Positions 10,041 to 21,158 of a stretch of 64,000 nt of DNA are shown here, piece after piece. The stretch covers positions 532,378,682 to 532,442,681 of the forward strand of contig CM042684.1 in NCBI GenBank assembly GCA_023614405.1. The letters are read 5' to 3'. A program made the translations under genes and the position numbers. Positions within the stretch are counted from its first letter, which is position 1; each line of letters starts with the position of its first letter. The notes under the pieces were generated by a model. The model saw nothing but the letters and a program-made list of their open reading frames with translations. It was not told the DNA's origin and made no database searches. Source of the stretch: Avena insularis (Eukaryota > Streptophyta > Magnoliopsida > Poales > Poaceae).

Positions 10041-10457
10041 CCTCCTGCAGCCCACTGATGATCCCGGCGGCTCCGTACACCGGGTCCTCCACCCGCCACT
10101 GCGCCTCCAGTGCCAGCGACTCCGCCGCCTGCCCTCTCGCCTCCACCGACACGCTCTGCAGAATGCAATCTCCCACCAACATAAATCTTCAACCTTGCAA
10201 CGGTGCAAGTAATATACTGGCGGAATGGTACCAACCTCGAGCAGCCTGGTGACGTTGCTGGCGCCGAAGACCCGGTGCACGCAGGCGTAGCGGTGAGGCT
10301 GCGACGCCGGGAAGTAGGGGGCGAGCACGCAGTTGTGAGCGCACCCCCGCCGCAGGTGCTTGCACGCCGCGCACCGTCTCGGATGGTTGCCGTTGCCGCC
10401 GCCTTCCAGCTGGTCTTCCTCCGGCTGCATTTCCACGTTGCCGGGCATCGCCGACAT
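9811..10457 (-). CDS. LOB-domain (LBD) transcription factor
   Basis: Plant-specific nuclear DNA-binding protein. The model is complement(join(9811..10155,10236..10457)), 188 aa. The 80-bp intron has GT-AG ends and the frame is kept. Exon 1 carries the LOB zinc-finger-like C block, C29-X2-C32-X6-C39-X3-C43, then PYFP and the GAS block (FGASNV). Exon 2 carries DPVYGAAGIISGLQ and a heptad-spaced helix (I107, I114, L121, L128), as in class I LBD proteins, followed by a Pro/Gln-rich tail. The RCAACKHLRRGC pattern and the ELARTRAQ helix resemble the LBD23/24 subgroup. The start was chosen at 10457 because it is the first Met after a TATA box at about 10552-10560; the frame stays open upstream without homology. 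A truncated copy lies at 7949-8178. Family assignment is firm; the subgroup is tentative. Confidence 0.92.
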
Positions 10458-10551
10458 GATCGGTGACGATCTAGCGCTAGATCTTGGTGTGAGTTTTCTG
10501 GGATTTCGTGGATCTTTGAAAGATTTCGGTGGAGATCTTTGTGGGCGCCTG

Positions 10552-10560
10552 CTTATATAC
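10552..10560 (-). promoter_or_regulatory. TATA box of the LBD gene
   Basis: The complement reads TATATAAGC, about 95 bp upstream of the LBD start codon. This implies a 5' UTR of roughly 65 nt and supports the ATG at 10457 over upstream in-frame codons. Confidence 0.6.
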
Positions 10561-10839
10561 GCACGGATGCATGGTGCTTGGAGGAGTGCTGGAAATGGGA
10601 ACACCAACGGCTACGTTCGGGTAAGCATGGCAACCTTAACGGCATTGTTTGCTGCTAATTATGTCCGGAAAAATCAAGCCGCGCGGCAGCTGCTGCGTTT
10701 GCTCCTCCCATCCGGCCTGCACCGCCGATCGTGCTTTGCTGCAAGCACACACGTCATTGTACAAAGACGTTATGTCGGAATTTCCCATATACTTATATGT
10801 ATGACTATATATGAAAATAAAATAAAAAACATGAGCGTT

Positions 10840-11490
10840 GCTAAACTCGTTAAAGGGATATTTTTTGCGAAAAGTTCACCGACCTATTAATAATCATCAC
10901 CAGGAGAGAACCCAAAATAATACTCACTCCGTCCAAAAATAAGTGACTTCGATTTGTCTGGATTCGCATGTATCTAAACATGTTAGTATATAGATACATT
11001 TGAATCTAGATAAAATCAAGTCAGTTATTTCTATAAGGGGGAGTAATAATAACAACTAAGCCCTTAAACCGATGACTAAAGTCTACAAGCAACGAATGGA
11101 GTCGAAGGTATGCCGGCGTCCTCCTACCTCTCTCAACACCGGAGTGGAGCAATTCTTGACATTCTGTCCACGATTCTCTAGCATCGAGCGTTGAAAACGA
11201 AAAGAACTTTTCATTTGTTTCTGAAAAAAGAAGAAACGGGCAGTTCAAAAACAGAAACAAAAGCGATATTTTACGGAAAAAAAACAGAATATCCTAAACG
11301 GAAACGGAAAAAAAAAATCGATATTTTCGGCGGAAATGGAAAAAGTAAGGATTCTGGAAAAATAAATACAGAAACTTTTCAAAAAATATATCCTAGCTAG
11401 TCCATGTATACTTTGAGTCGGTGATTTTTCTTCTCTTGGCTAGGCATGGAATATATCTAACTAGGGCCTATAATATACGTGCAACCAGAC
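10840..11490. repeat. Local tandem duplication, unit 1
   Basis: This unit aligns with 11500-12011. Shared blocks, in order, are: CTAAACTC-AAAGGGATA; CCTATTAATAATTATCA; TTAAACC...ATGACTA...CAAGCAACGAA; GTCGTCCTCCT; GAAAACGGAAA; CATGGAATATATCTA; and CATGCAACC. It carries a Stowaway MITE missing from unit 2 and an A-rich stretch of AAACGGAAA-type repeats (about 11220-11390). No gene was found. Confidence 0.8.
10923..11043. mobile_element. Stowaway MITE
   Basis: The element is 121 bp, flanked by TA (10921-10922 and 11044-11045). Its ends are CTCACTCCGTCC and the complement CTCCCCCTTATAG. The internal arms pair as a long imperfect hairpin (AAGTGACTTCGATTTGTC versus the 3' arm), typical of Stowaway. 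The paralogous unit at about 11560 lacks it. Confidence 0.85.
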
Positions 11491-11499
11491 CAGGTTACT

Positions 11500-12011
11500 T
11501 ACTAAACTCATGAAAGGGATAGAACCTATTAATAATTATCAGCATGAGAGGATCTAAAAATAATAATTATTACAAATAAGTGCTTAAACCATGACTACAA
11601 GCAACGAACGGATCGAAGAAACGCCCGTCGTCCTCCTCCCTCCCTCACCATTCACCAACAGAGTCGACCAATTTTTGACATGTTGTCCACAATTCTCACA
11701 TCCACGATTGAAAACGGAAAGGAGACTTTTCACTCATCTCTGAAGAAAATAGAAACGGGTAGCTAAAAACGGAAAGATATTCTAAACAAAAACCGTAAAG
11801 GAAAATGGAATATTCTAAACAAAAACCGTAAAGGAAAATGGAAGGTATTTCCGACAGAAACGACAAGGACTCTGAAAAAACAAATACGAAAACAGAAATA
11901 TAACCCAGCTATCCCATGTATAAAATAGAACTTTGAGTTGGCAATTTTCCTTACTCTTGATGGGCCATGGAATATATCTATCTATGGCCTATATTACACA
12001 TGCAACCGGGC
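11500..12011. repeat. Local tandem duplication, unit 2
   Basis: Partner of 10840-11490 and without the MITE. It also contains a 33-bp unit repeated exactly twice in tandem at 11778-11810 and 11811-11843 (starting TATTCTAAAC). Confidence 0.8.
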
Positions 12012-12149
12012 CCATAACTATTTAGGTAAGGGTGGTACTACGCGTCCCTGGGGGATATTTGCCCCGGATCCCCCAGGTCGACAGTACGCCACGTGTCCCC
12101 AAAATCAGTATCTCCTCCCGCTTTTGCTACAAGATCCGTTTTTGCTACA
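12012..12149. mobile_element. Left part of a DNA-transposon-like sequence split by the Copia element
   Basis: The stretch contains GGGGATATTTGCCCC-like and TTTTGCTACA motifs. The same TTTTGCTACA/GTAGCAAAA style resumes directly after the Copia element at 31220, so the two parts probably formed one sequence before the Copia insertion. The superfamily was not determined. Confidence 0.45.
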
Positions 12150-12344
12150 TGTAGTTTGGCAAAACAACTCGGGCTGCTCAATAGGACGCCTCGAGACCTT
12201 CCTCCTCTTTATATCTTTATATGGACAAGTTACAAGGATGGACTTGTGCCTCAACTCAAGGTTACAAGAATTGTACTACAAGAAAAGGATCCTAACTAAA
12301 TTAGGTAGGAAATATGCGATGAGAGTAGGTCGGTCCCTTTAACA
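12150..12344 (-). repeat. 3' LTR of the Copia element
   Basis: The 195-bp LTR is TG...CA bounded (TGTAGTTTGGC at 12150, TTTAACA ending 12344 on the plus strand). It matches 31034-31219 over its length, with a 9-bp indel at the TTTATAT stretch. The adjoining 12345-12358 complements to a GGCTGCGGGGGTG polypurine tract directly before the LTR, which fixes this edge. Confidence 0.88.
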
Positions 12345-13194
12345 CACCCCCGCAGCCTGAACTCGGTGTTGCACCGATGTTTAGACTAGACCAAAATTCT
12401 TGAAACAGCGCAGTCGGTAGCCCCTTTGTAAAACTATTCGCAAACTGAGAGCTAGAAGGTACATGCAAAATACGAAGAGCACCAAGTGCTACCTTCTCGC
12501 GGACAAAGTGAATATCGATCTCAATATGCTTCGTTCGTCGATGTTGAACTAGATTGGCCGAGAGATAGACGGCATTCACATTATCACAATAAACAACCGT
12601 GGCACTGTCCAGTGGGCGGTGTAGTTCCTATAACAAGTTGTGGATCCAACAGGTTTCGGCAACAGCGGTGGCAACAACTTTGTAATCGGCCTCGGCACTG
12701 GACCGGGAGATGGTGGGTTGTCGCTAAGACGACCACGAGATGAGATTATCACCCAAAAGCACGCAGTATCCCGACATGGAGCGGTGAGTATCCGGGCATC
12801 CTTCCCAGTCGGCATCCGAAATAGGCAATCAAGGAAGTGGAAGAAGAAAAGGTGAGTGTGAGGCCATGATTCAGGGTGCGTTTGATATAGTGTAGTGTAC
12901 ACTTAATGAGAGAAAGATGGGGTTCACGAGGATCATGCATGTGGAGACAAATTTGTTGGACAGCATAGGAGAGATCACGGCGAGTAAGATGATATATTGG
13001 AGAGCCCCCGCAAGACTACGATATGGAAAGGGATCAACTACAGGATTGCCATGGGAGGAGGGTAGTTTAGCTTTGGTGTCGACTAAAGTGGTGGAAGGAT
13101 GACAATCAGACATGCCAGCACGAGATAGAACATCTAGAATATATTGACGCTGACTGAGGTGAAGGGATGATGGTGTACGGGTGATAGAGATGCC
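12345..13194 (-). pseudogene. Copia RT C-terminal part and RNase H, decayed
   Basis: On the minus strand this resumes Copia RT right after the Gypsy insertion. Recognisable pieces are LHLSQRQYILDVLSRAGM (13113-13190), the RSLAGALQY box near 13050, and the RNase H C-terminal part with TKHIEIDIHFVRE (about 12500-12540). The end lies at the polypurine tract at 12345. Frames change several times (12749-12940, 12576-12902, 12301-12579), so no protein can be made. Confidence 0.82.
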
Positions 13195-14750
13195 TGATAT
13201 GTCGTAAAAGTATTTATAATTTTTGATGTTCCATGCTTATTTTGTATCTACTTTCTTATGTTTTGTTCACACTTTGAGGTATTTTTATACATTTTCTGGA
13301 ACTAACCTATTAACAAGATGCCATAGTGCAGGTTGCCCGTTTACTGTTGTTTTTGGTTTTAGAAAAGCTAGTAAGGAATATTCTCAGAATTAGACGGGAC
13401 AAAAGCCAAAGTCAATATTTTACCTGAAACAACACGGAGTCCGAAGGAGAGACGAAGTGGCGCACCAGGGCGGCCACACCTGGTGGCGGCGCGGCCTGGG
13501 GGGCGCACCACCAGGGGGTGTGGGGCCCCTGTTGCTCCACCGACCTTGCCCCTTAGCCTATAAAATCCTCCCGGGATGAAAACCCTAAGTACCTGATCAT
13601 AAATCCACGAAAGAGTCTGTAGCCACCGCCATCTCCATCCCTAGATCAGGGGGATCCGAAGCTCTTCACGACACCCTTCCGGAGGGGAGAGATCACCCTG
13701 GAGGCCTTCTTCATCACCATGCCAGCCTCCGGAGTGATGCGTGAGTAGTTCACCCTTGAACTATGGGTCCATGTAGTAGCTAGATGGTTGGTTATCCTCC
13801 TTTGTGCTATCATGTTTAGATCTTGTGAGCTCCATTCATGATCAAGATTATCTATTTGTAATCTTACATGTTGTGTTTGCAGGGATCCAATGGATATTGA
13901 GATACTATGTCAGATTGATTATTGATTCTGCCATGTCTATGTTATTTGTGATCTTACATGCTTTCCGTTGTTAGTAGCTATCTTGGCCAAGTAGATGCTT
14001 GCAACTCCAAGAGGGAGTATTTATGATCGATAGTGGGTTCATGTCTCTAGTAATCTGGGGAAGTGACAGGAATCTCTAAGGTTGTAGATGTGTTGTTGCT
14101 ACTAGGGAGAAAATAACAATCCTTATTCCATGGGGCGATCGTATTGTTTACTTTACACACTTTGCTTAATGCAATTATCTATTGCTTGCAACTTAATACT
14201 GGAAGGGGTTCGGATGATAACCTGAAGGTCGATTATTAGTCATAGATGCAGTTGGATTACGGTCTATGTATAATGTTGTAATGCCCAATAAAATCTCATA
14301 GGAATCAAGATGTCTAGTATATGCATTGTTATGCTTTCTCAAATCTGGCAATTGCCCCGCTGTAATTTCTTCACCCAACATGTTATCTATCTTAAGGAGA
14401 AACATCTCTAGTGAACTATGGACCCTAGTCCATTCCTTTACCATTGATATACCATCTACTGTTTACCGTTTACTGTTTATTTTCTACAAGCAATTACTAT
14501 CTTCTACACTATACGTTTAATCCTTTATTTTTAGCAAAACCAGTAAGATTGACAACCTCACTGTAAGTTGGGGCAAAGTTCGGTGGTTGTGTTGTGCAGG
14601 ATACCAAGTTGCTAGTAACACCTTGGAGTTGTTTCCTTGCTCCTACTGGTTCGATAACCTTGGTTTCATAACTGAGGGAAAACTTGCCGTTGTGCTCATC
14701 ATACCTTCCTCTTGGGGTTCCCAATGAGCTCGACATATTTTGAGCCATCA
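13195..14750 (+). repeat. LTR1 of the Athila-type complex
   Basis: It starts TGATATGTCG and ends GAGCCATCA, giving TGAT/ATCA terminal inverted repeats. A TATA box (TATAAAA) lies at 13559-13565. A tRNA-Asp-type primer site follows 11 bp downstream. It is homologous to LTR2, LTR3 and the solo LTR at 49644-51215. Confidence 0.9.
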
Positions 14751-14761
14751 AGCCTTTTTTC

Positions 14762-14779
14762 TGGCGCCGTTGCCGGGGA
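14762..14779 (+). other. Primer binding site, tRNA-Asp
   Basis: TGGCGCCGTTGCCGGGGA is complementary over 18 nt to the 3' end of plant tRNA-Asp(GUC), as used by Athila-type elements. It follows LTR1 directly. Confidence 0.85.
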
Positions 14780-14938
14780 GTTAAGGACAACTTCACAAGG
14801 GGAGTCTCTCACAACCAATCTCTCTACTTTGTTTTTTGTTTTGCTTAGTTTATTTTTGCTTTGTTTGCTTGTTTATTTTTATCAAAAACACACAAAAAAT
14901 TAGTTTATATTTCTATTGGCTTGCTTTAATCTTAAAAA

Positions 14939-16961
14939 ATGACTACTCTTGAAAACACTAAGTTGTGTGACTTCACTAGCACAAACAACAATGATTTTGT
15001 GTGCACACCCATTGCTCCACATGTTCCTGAAGCTACTTTCTTTGAAATTAAACCTGCTTTGCTCAATCTTGTTATGAAAGAACAATTCTCTGGTGCTGGT
15101 ACTGATGATGCTGCTGCTCACCTTAATAACTTTGTTGAACTTTTGTGAGATGCAAAAACATAGGGATATAGATGGATATATTATTAAGCTTAAATTGTTT
15201 CCTTTCTCTTTGAGAGGAAAAGCTAAAGAATGGTTGCTATCCCTACCTAGAAATAGTATTGATTCTTGGATTAAATGCAAAGATGCTTTCATTGGAAAAT
15301 ACTATCCTCCTACTAAGATTATATCTATGAGAAGTGAAATAATGAAATTTAAACAATTTGATAATGAACATGTTGCTCAAGCTTGGGAAAGAATGAAATA
15401 TTTGGTAAAGAATTGCCTCGCTCATGGACTGACTGCTTGGATGATTATCCAAACCTTTTATGCATGACTGAATTATTCTTCAAGAAATCGGTTAGATTCT
15501 ACTGCTGGAGGCACCTTTATGACCATTACTTTGGATGCTGCAACAAAGCTCCTTGATAATATGATGGTTAACTATTCTGAATGGCATATTGAGAGAGCTC
15601 CACAAGGTAAGAAGATAAATTCTATTGAAGAAACCTCCTCCTTGAGTGATAAAATTGATATTATTATGTCTATGCTTGTTAATGGAAAAGCTCATATTGA
15701 TCCAAATCATGTTCCCTTAGCCTCTTTGGTTGCTCAAGAAGACCAAGTTGATGTGAACTTCATTAGAAGTAATAATTTTAGCAACGATGCCTATAGGAAT
15801 AATTTTGGTAGTAATAATTATAGGCCATATCCTCCCAATAATGGTAATGCTTACGGAAATTCCTACAACAACAATAGAAGCGCACCCTCTAAACTTGAAG
15901 TCGTGCTTAAGGATTTTATTAATAAACAAACTGGTTTCAATAAAACTGTTGAGGAAAAACTTTTGAATGCTGAAAAAATATATCATTTTTGTCTGAAGCA
16001 CAATCCTCTTTGATTAATAAAATGGCTGCTAAACCTGAAACTATGGAAACCCCCTTTGCTGCTACTAATGCCATACAAGTTAGGATTGATGAAAATGTTA
16101 GATTGTTAGCTGAATTGCATGCTATGTGGGAAAGAGAAGATGAAATTGCTAGAAATAGTAGTATTTGTACTATCACCACCACTAATTTTGATGCTAGAAA
16201 ACCACATGAAGTCCCCATTCCTTTTGCAACAATGCCTAAAACCAACGGAACTTTTTCTAATAAAAATGCTGAAATTCTTCGAAATATGGGAGACAATAGC
16301 TCTACTACCTTGGATGGTAATTTTGATTTTGATCTTGATGGTTGTAACATTTCTTAAGTTATAATGTTCCTACAAAAGCTTGCTAGAAGTCCTAATGCTA
16401 GTGCTACGAATATGGCCTTTACAAAACACATTACAGATGCTCTCATAAAAATTAAAGAAGAAAAATTGAAACATAAAGCTTCTATTCCTAGGAAATTAGA
16501 AGATGGTTGGGAACCCATCATTAATATGAAAGTGAATGATTTTGATCTCAAAGCTTTATGTGATCTTGGTACTAATGTCTCTATTATGCCTAGAAAGATT
16601 TATGAAATGCTTGATTTGCCACCATTGGAAGATTGTTATTTAGATTTCCAACTTGATGATAATGCTAAAAATAAACTCATGGAGTATTAATGATGTTCTT
16701 ATTATGGTTAACAATACCTATGTCCCTGTTGATTTCTATGTTTTGGATGTTGAATGCAATGCTTCTTGTCCTATTATTTTGGGAAGACCTTTTCTTAGAA
16801 CTATTGGTGCCATTATTGATATGAAGGAAGGCACCATTAAATATCAATTCCCATTCAAGAAAGGTATAGAACACTTCCCTAAGAAGAGAGAAAATATACA
16901 TTTTGCATATTCTATTAAAACAAAATTTGCTCTTAATGCTTCTTCATTTGAAAATACTTGA
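14939..16961 (+). pseudogene. gag-protease of internal A, frameshifted
   Basis: Homologous to the gag-protease region of internal B (21159-23100). The first ATG at 14939 is the expected gag start. An extra T near 15143 breaks the frame; a second break lies near 15464 and a third near 15990. Conserved pieces are FEIKPALLNLV, LFPFSLRGKAKEWL, and an Asn-rich stretch (15770-15880). A retropepsin-like ALCDLGTNVSIMP segment lies near 16550, and the ILGRPFLRTIGAIID C-terminal protease block near 16780. No RT follows. Confidence 0.85.
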
Positions 16962-19245
16962 ACCTTGCTCTTATGCCTAGCTGAAAGGCATTAAAGATAA
17001 GCACTATTGGTATATAACCCAAATTTTTATTCAGTAAGTTTTTCTTTTGTTGAGTCTTGGAAGTTATTGCTTCAATAATAACCTCTCCTTATCCTTTTTG
17101 TGTGGTTTTTGTGCCAAGAATAACCTCTAATGAGAGAGAAGTAACACTTGCGAAAGTTGATGTCCCAAAACAGATTTTTTATGCTTCACTATAAAAAATG
17201 TGAAAAATCCCTGTACGTCGAATTGATCTGTAATTTTATGTGCTTATGCCCCAGGTTTTTATCTAACTTTCTTTAGTTTATCACTTTTCTATTTGAGCAA
17301 CAGAAGGTCTTCGAAAAAAATCGGTTTTTACCTGTTGGTCTGTTTTGACAGATTTCTGCCATTATTTGCATTTGTCTCTTAATCTCTTTCTCTTTGAGTT
17401 CTCTTTGATTACTTGAGCTTTTAGAAGGAATTACTACAATAGCTTGTGTTTTAATGGAAGTTTTACTTGTGTTGAAACTGAACCTAAAGACTTATTATCT
17501 TGAAAACACTAATGTTGCTAATGAAGATTGTGTGAAGTTTTGTATGAAGGGAATTTTAAAGTGTAGGGAAGAACAATGTGATGAGATGAAGAATGGAAAA
17601 AAGCTCAACCTTGGGTATGCCACCCGTGTCACCCCAAGAAATATTCAAGAAGTACAAGCGCCAAAGCTTGGGGATGCCCAAGGCATCCCCTTCTTCATTA
17701 ATAAAAATCTCAGGTTTTCTTCCAAACACTTCATTTTTAATTTTTTTCATGCATGATTGTGTTGTTCTTGGAGCATCTTCATTTTTGTTTTTAGTTTTCT
17801 TTTCTCTAGTTTGCTTAAATAAATTGGTTGGACCCCCGCATTCATATGTGGTTTCAAATAAGTTGATTGGTGATTGGAAAAGAGTAGCAAGTTTCATGCT
17901 TATAAGTGGTTCATAAGGAGCTTGTTTTAGACTGTGGCCTAGACTTTAGCATGTCATGTTTGATATTACTTTGGATTTATGCTTAGTGGTTATTGTTGTA
18001 GCATGACTTGTTCCAAACAATTGATATTGCTTAATGTGCCTTGAAAGAATCATTTGTTGTTTTAGCATTCAAAAGCATAATATTGTGGTATTCTCCATTG
18101 ATGCTTTATTTGGGTTGACTTGGCGCATGCTTACACCATGTTAAGACTATGAACCAGTCATCTTATCCTCTATGATCATTTAGTTTTTGACTTGTAATAT
18201 CATTTTATGCTTTAATTAATGATGTTTTGTTGCTTTGCATGATTATGGCCATTATTGCTCTCTTAGTTGGTCGCTCCCAGTCTTTTGCTAGCCTCCACAT
18301 GTACCAAGTGTGAGTTCCACTCATGCATCCAACCCCCAAGAAAACCAAGTTATTCCAAAGAGTCCACTATAAATTCCTATGCATGGTGTGTTACACCATT
18401 CCAAGTATATTCATGCTTTTATCTACCTTCCAAATTAAACTTGTTATGTGAAAATTAGTGATTAAAGCTCTCACAAACTTGATGGCACACTTTACTTTCT
18501 TGCACTTAATAAACTTGAACCATTGTGTCCATCTATGTTGCTTATATTCTTGCACTTTATATGTTGTGAATTAGTAGAACCATGCTGTCATGGGGAACGC
18601 TTTCAACATTGCACTTATTATTCAGTTGATATCATGATCTTTTGCTTATGGATCCCGGTGGTGTGAAATAAAAGTGGAGCTTGTAAGCTCATGGAGTTTG
18701 TATGCGTGTTAGATAAACGCTTGGGCGGCTAGCCTAAGCCATGCCTAATCATGGTGGAAACTTGCAGCATAACCATAGTGAGCATTCTATGAAGCATCAT
18801 CAATAAAAACCTATGCAAATAGCAAATAAAAAGATTGTTGAGATGCTCAATGTTTGTTGCCTTGTCATTTTGATATGGGATAGCTCCTGTATTATGGGGC
18901 AAAGGGTACCCCATTGGCGGTTCACTATGATGCACATGTACTTACAATGACAAGAACTTACTCGTGACTAAAGTTGAGTAGCATGAGGTTCGGTACTCGT
19001 AAGCACGGGGCATGAGATTTTCAACTTATAACTTGTCAAGCATATCTTCATATTTGTGTCACTTTAACCTTAATCACCAAAAGATGCTTATGATAGGGGC
19101 AATGAGAGCTGAAAGCTAATAAGTACCATAATTTTTGGAAGCTCTTTATGAAACTTGAATCTCTGCTTCCCTTTGTGAAGGGCCTTTCTTTTTACTTTTA
19201 TGTTGAGTCTCCATCTTCTATCTTTATGCACCTGCTGACTCGTGT
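16962..19245 (+). other. Long non-coding 3' part of internal A
   Basis: About 2.3 kb without credible coding sequence but collinear with 23101-25340 in internal B. It includes a perfect short hairpin at 17670-17690. The last roughly 450 bp before the polypurine tract, present in internal B (about 25345-25787), are missing because the sequence breaks off near 19235. Confidence 0.7.
17670..17690. repeat. Perfect hairpin in the non-coding part of the Athila element
   Basis: GGGGATGCC and its complement GGCATCCCC are separated by CAA. The equivalent in internal B (about 23797-23817) keeps the hairpin with substitutions. Confidence 0.6.
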
Positions 19246-19389
19246 ATTAACGAGCTTGTTGGGGAACCCCAAGAGGAAGGTATGATGAGCACAGCAGTAA
19301 GTTTCCCTCAGTTATGAAACCAAGGTTATCAGTCCAGTAGGAGCAAGGAAACACCCCAAAGGTGTAGCTAGCTGAACTTTGGCAGGGCG
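19246..19389 (-). repeat. Inverted fragment of the LTR 3' end
   Basis: About 140 bp is the reverse complement of the terminal part of the family LTR. It runs from the AGCTCGTTGGG edge to the CAGGGCG point, corresponding to about 20805-20945 in LTR2. It abuts the start of LTR2 at 19390 directly. It is a remnant of a minus-oriented element or of a rearrangement. Confidence 0.85.
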
Positions 19390-20997
19390 TGATACATTGC
19401 AAATGTATCTATAATTTTTGATGTTCCATGCTTGGTTTTATCCACTTTCTTGTGTTTTGTTCCAACTTTGGAGTACTTTTATTATGATTTCTTGGACTAA
19501 CCTATTAACAAGAGCCACAGCAAGCTGCCTGTTTTCTCGCTGTTTTTGGTTCCAGGAAAGTCGGAAAATGAATATTCTAATTGACGGGACAAAAGCCAAA
19601 GTGCCTATTTTTCGGAAGGATCAAGTGCGAATCACGAGACGGAGAGGGCCGGGTCGCCACACCACTGGCCGCGGCCAGGCTTGGCCAGCCGAGGTGGTGC
19701 CGACCCCAGCACCCCCTCGGCCTCTCCTTCCGCCTATAAGTTGCCCTTGGGACGTAAACCCTAGGGACCTGATAAAAAATCCAGGAAAGAGTCTGTAGCC
19801 GCCGTCGTCTCTGTCCCTAGATCGGGGGGATCTGAAGCTCTTCCCGGCACCCTTCTAGAGAGAGGAATTCACCCTGGAGGCCTTCTTCATCACCATGCAA
19901 GCCTCCGGTGTGATGCGTGAGTAGTTCATCCTTGGACTACGGATCCATGTAGTAGCTAGATGGCTGGTTTCTCCTCCTTTATGCTTTCATGTTTAGATCT
20001 TATGAGCTCCGTTCATGATCAAGATCATCTATTTGTAATTCATGCATGTTGTGTTTGCGGGGATCTGATGGATATTGAGTTGTTATTTCAGATTGATTAT
20101 TGATTCTATCATGTCTTTGTTATTTGAGATCTTGCATGATTTCTGTTGTTAGTAGCTATCTTGGCCAAGTAGATGCTAGCAACTCCAAGAGTTAGTATTT
20201 ATGCTCGATAGTGGGTTCATGCCTCTGGTAATCTAGGGAAGTGACAGCAATCTCTAAGGTACTAGATGTGTTGTTGCTACTAGGGAGAAAACAACGATCT
20301 TTTGTTCATAGAACAATCGTATTGTTTACTTTACACGCAGTTCGTAAAGCAATAATCTGTTGCTTGCAACTTAATACTGGAGGGGGTTCGGATGATAACC
20401 TGAAGGTGGATTATTAGTCATAGATGCAGTTGGATGGCGGTCTATGTATTATGTTGTAATGCCCAATCAAGTCTCAAAGGAGTCAAGATGATTAGTATAT
20501 GCATGTATTGCTTTCTCGGTGTTTGTCAATTGCCCCACTATAATTTGTTCACCCAGCATGTTATCTATCTAAGGAGAGCCACCTCTAGTGAACTATGGAT
20601 CCCGGTCCTTGTCTTTTACATACAATCTACAATCTTTTACTGCTTTGTGTTTACTTTCTACAAACTTTTACTTCTTTCCATTCGATACGTTTAATCCTTT
20701 GTTTTCCACAAAACACGGTGAGATTGATAACCTCATCGCAAGTTGGGGACAAAGTTCTATGGTTGTGTTGTGCAGGTCTCCACGTTGCTACTAGCACCGG
20801 TAGTGCGCCCTGTCAAAGCTCAGCTAGTAACACCTTTGAGGTGTTTTCTTGCTCCTAGTGGTTCGATTAAACCTTGGTTTCATAACTGAGGGAAACTTGT
20901 TGCTGTGCTCATCATACCTTTCTCTTGGGGTTCCCAACGAGCTCTACATCAACACCGCCATCAAGCAATTTTCTGGGCGCCGTGCATTAAGCCATCA
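19390..20997 (+). repeat. LTR2 (5' LTR of internal B)
   Basis: Starts TGATACATTG. The end is duplicated: the GCCATCA terminus occurs at 20957-20963 and again at 20991-20997, 34 bp apart, with a partial primer-site-like GGGCGCCGT in between. A TATA-like CTATAAG lies near 19733. Confidence 0.85.
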
Positions 20998-21007
20998 AGC
21001 ATTTTTC

Positions 21008-21025
21008 TGGTGCTGTTGCCGGGGA
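21008..21025 (+). other. Primer binding site of internal B (tRNA-Asp, two mutations)
   Basis: TGGTGCTGTTGCCGGGGA differs from the LTR1 site at two positions. Both are C-to-T at CpG, the signature of methylation-driven decay. Confidence 0.8.
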
Positions 21026-21158
21026 GTCAAGGACATCTTCACTTTGTTATTTTTGTTTTGCTTAGTTTTATTTTTGCTTTGTTTGCTTGTTTTATTCTTC
21101 AAAAACACAAAAAAAATTAGTTTTACTAGTTTGCTTTCTTATTTGAAAACCCAAAAAA

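Noticed and set aside
10457..10607. Upstream in-frame extension of LBD exon 1 to an ATG at 10607
   Set aside because: It would read through the TATA box; the extension has no LBD homology.
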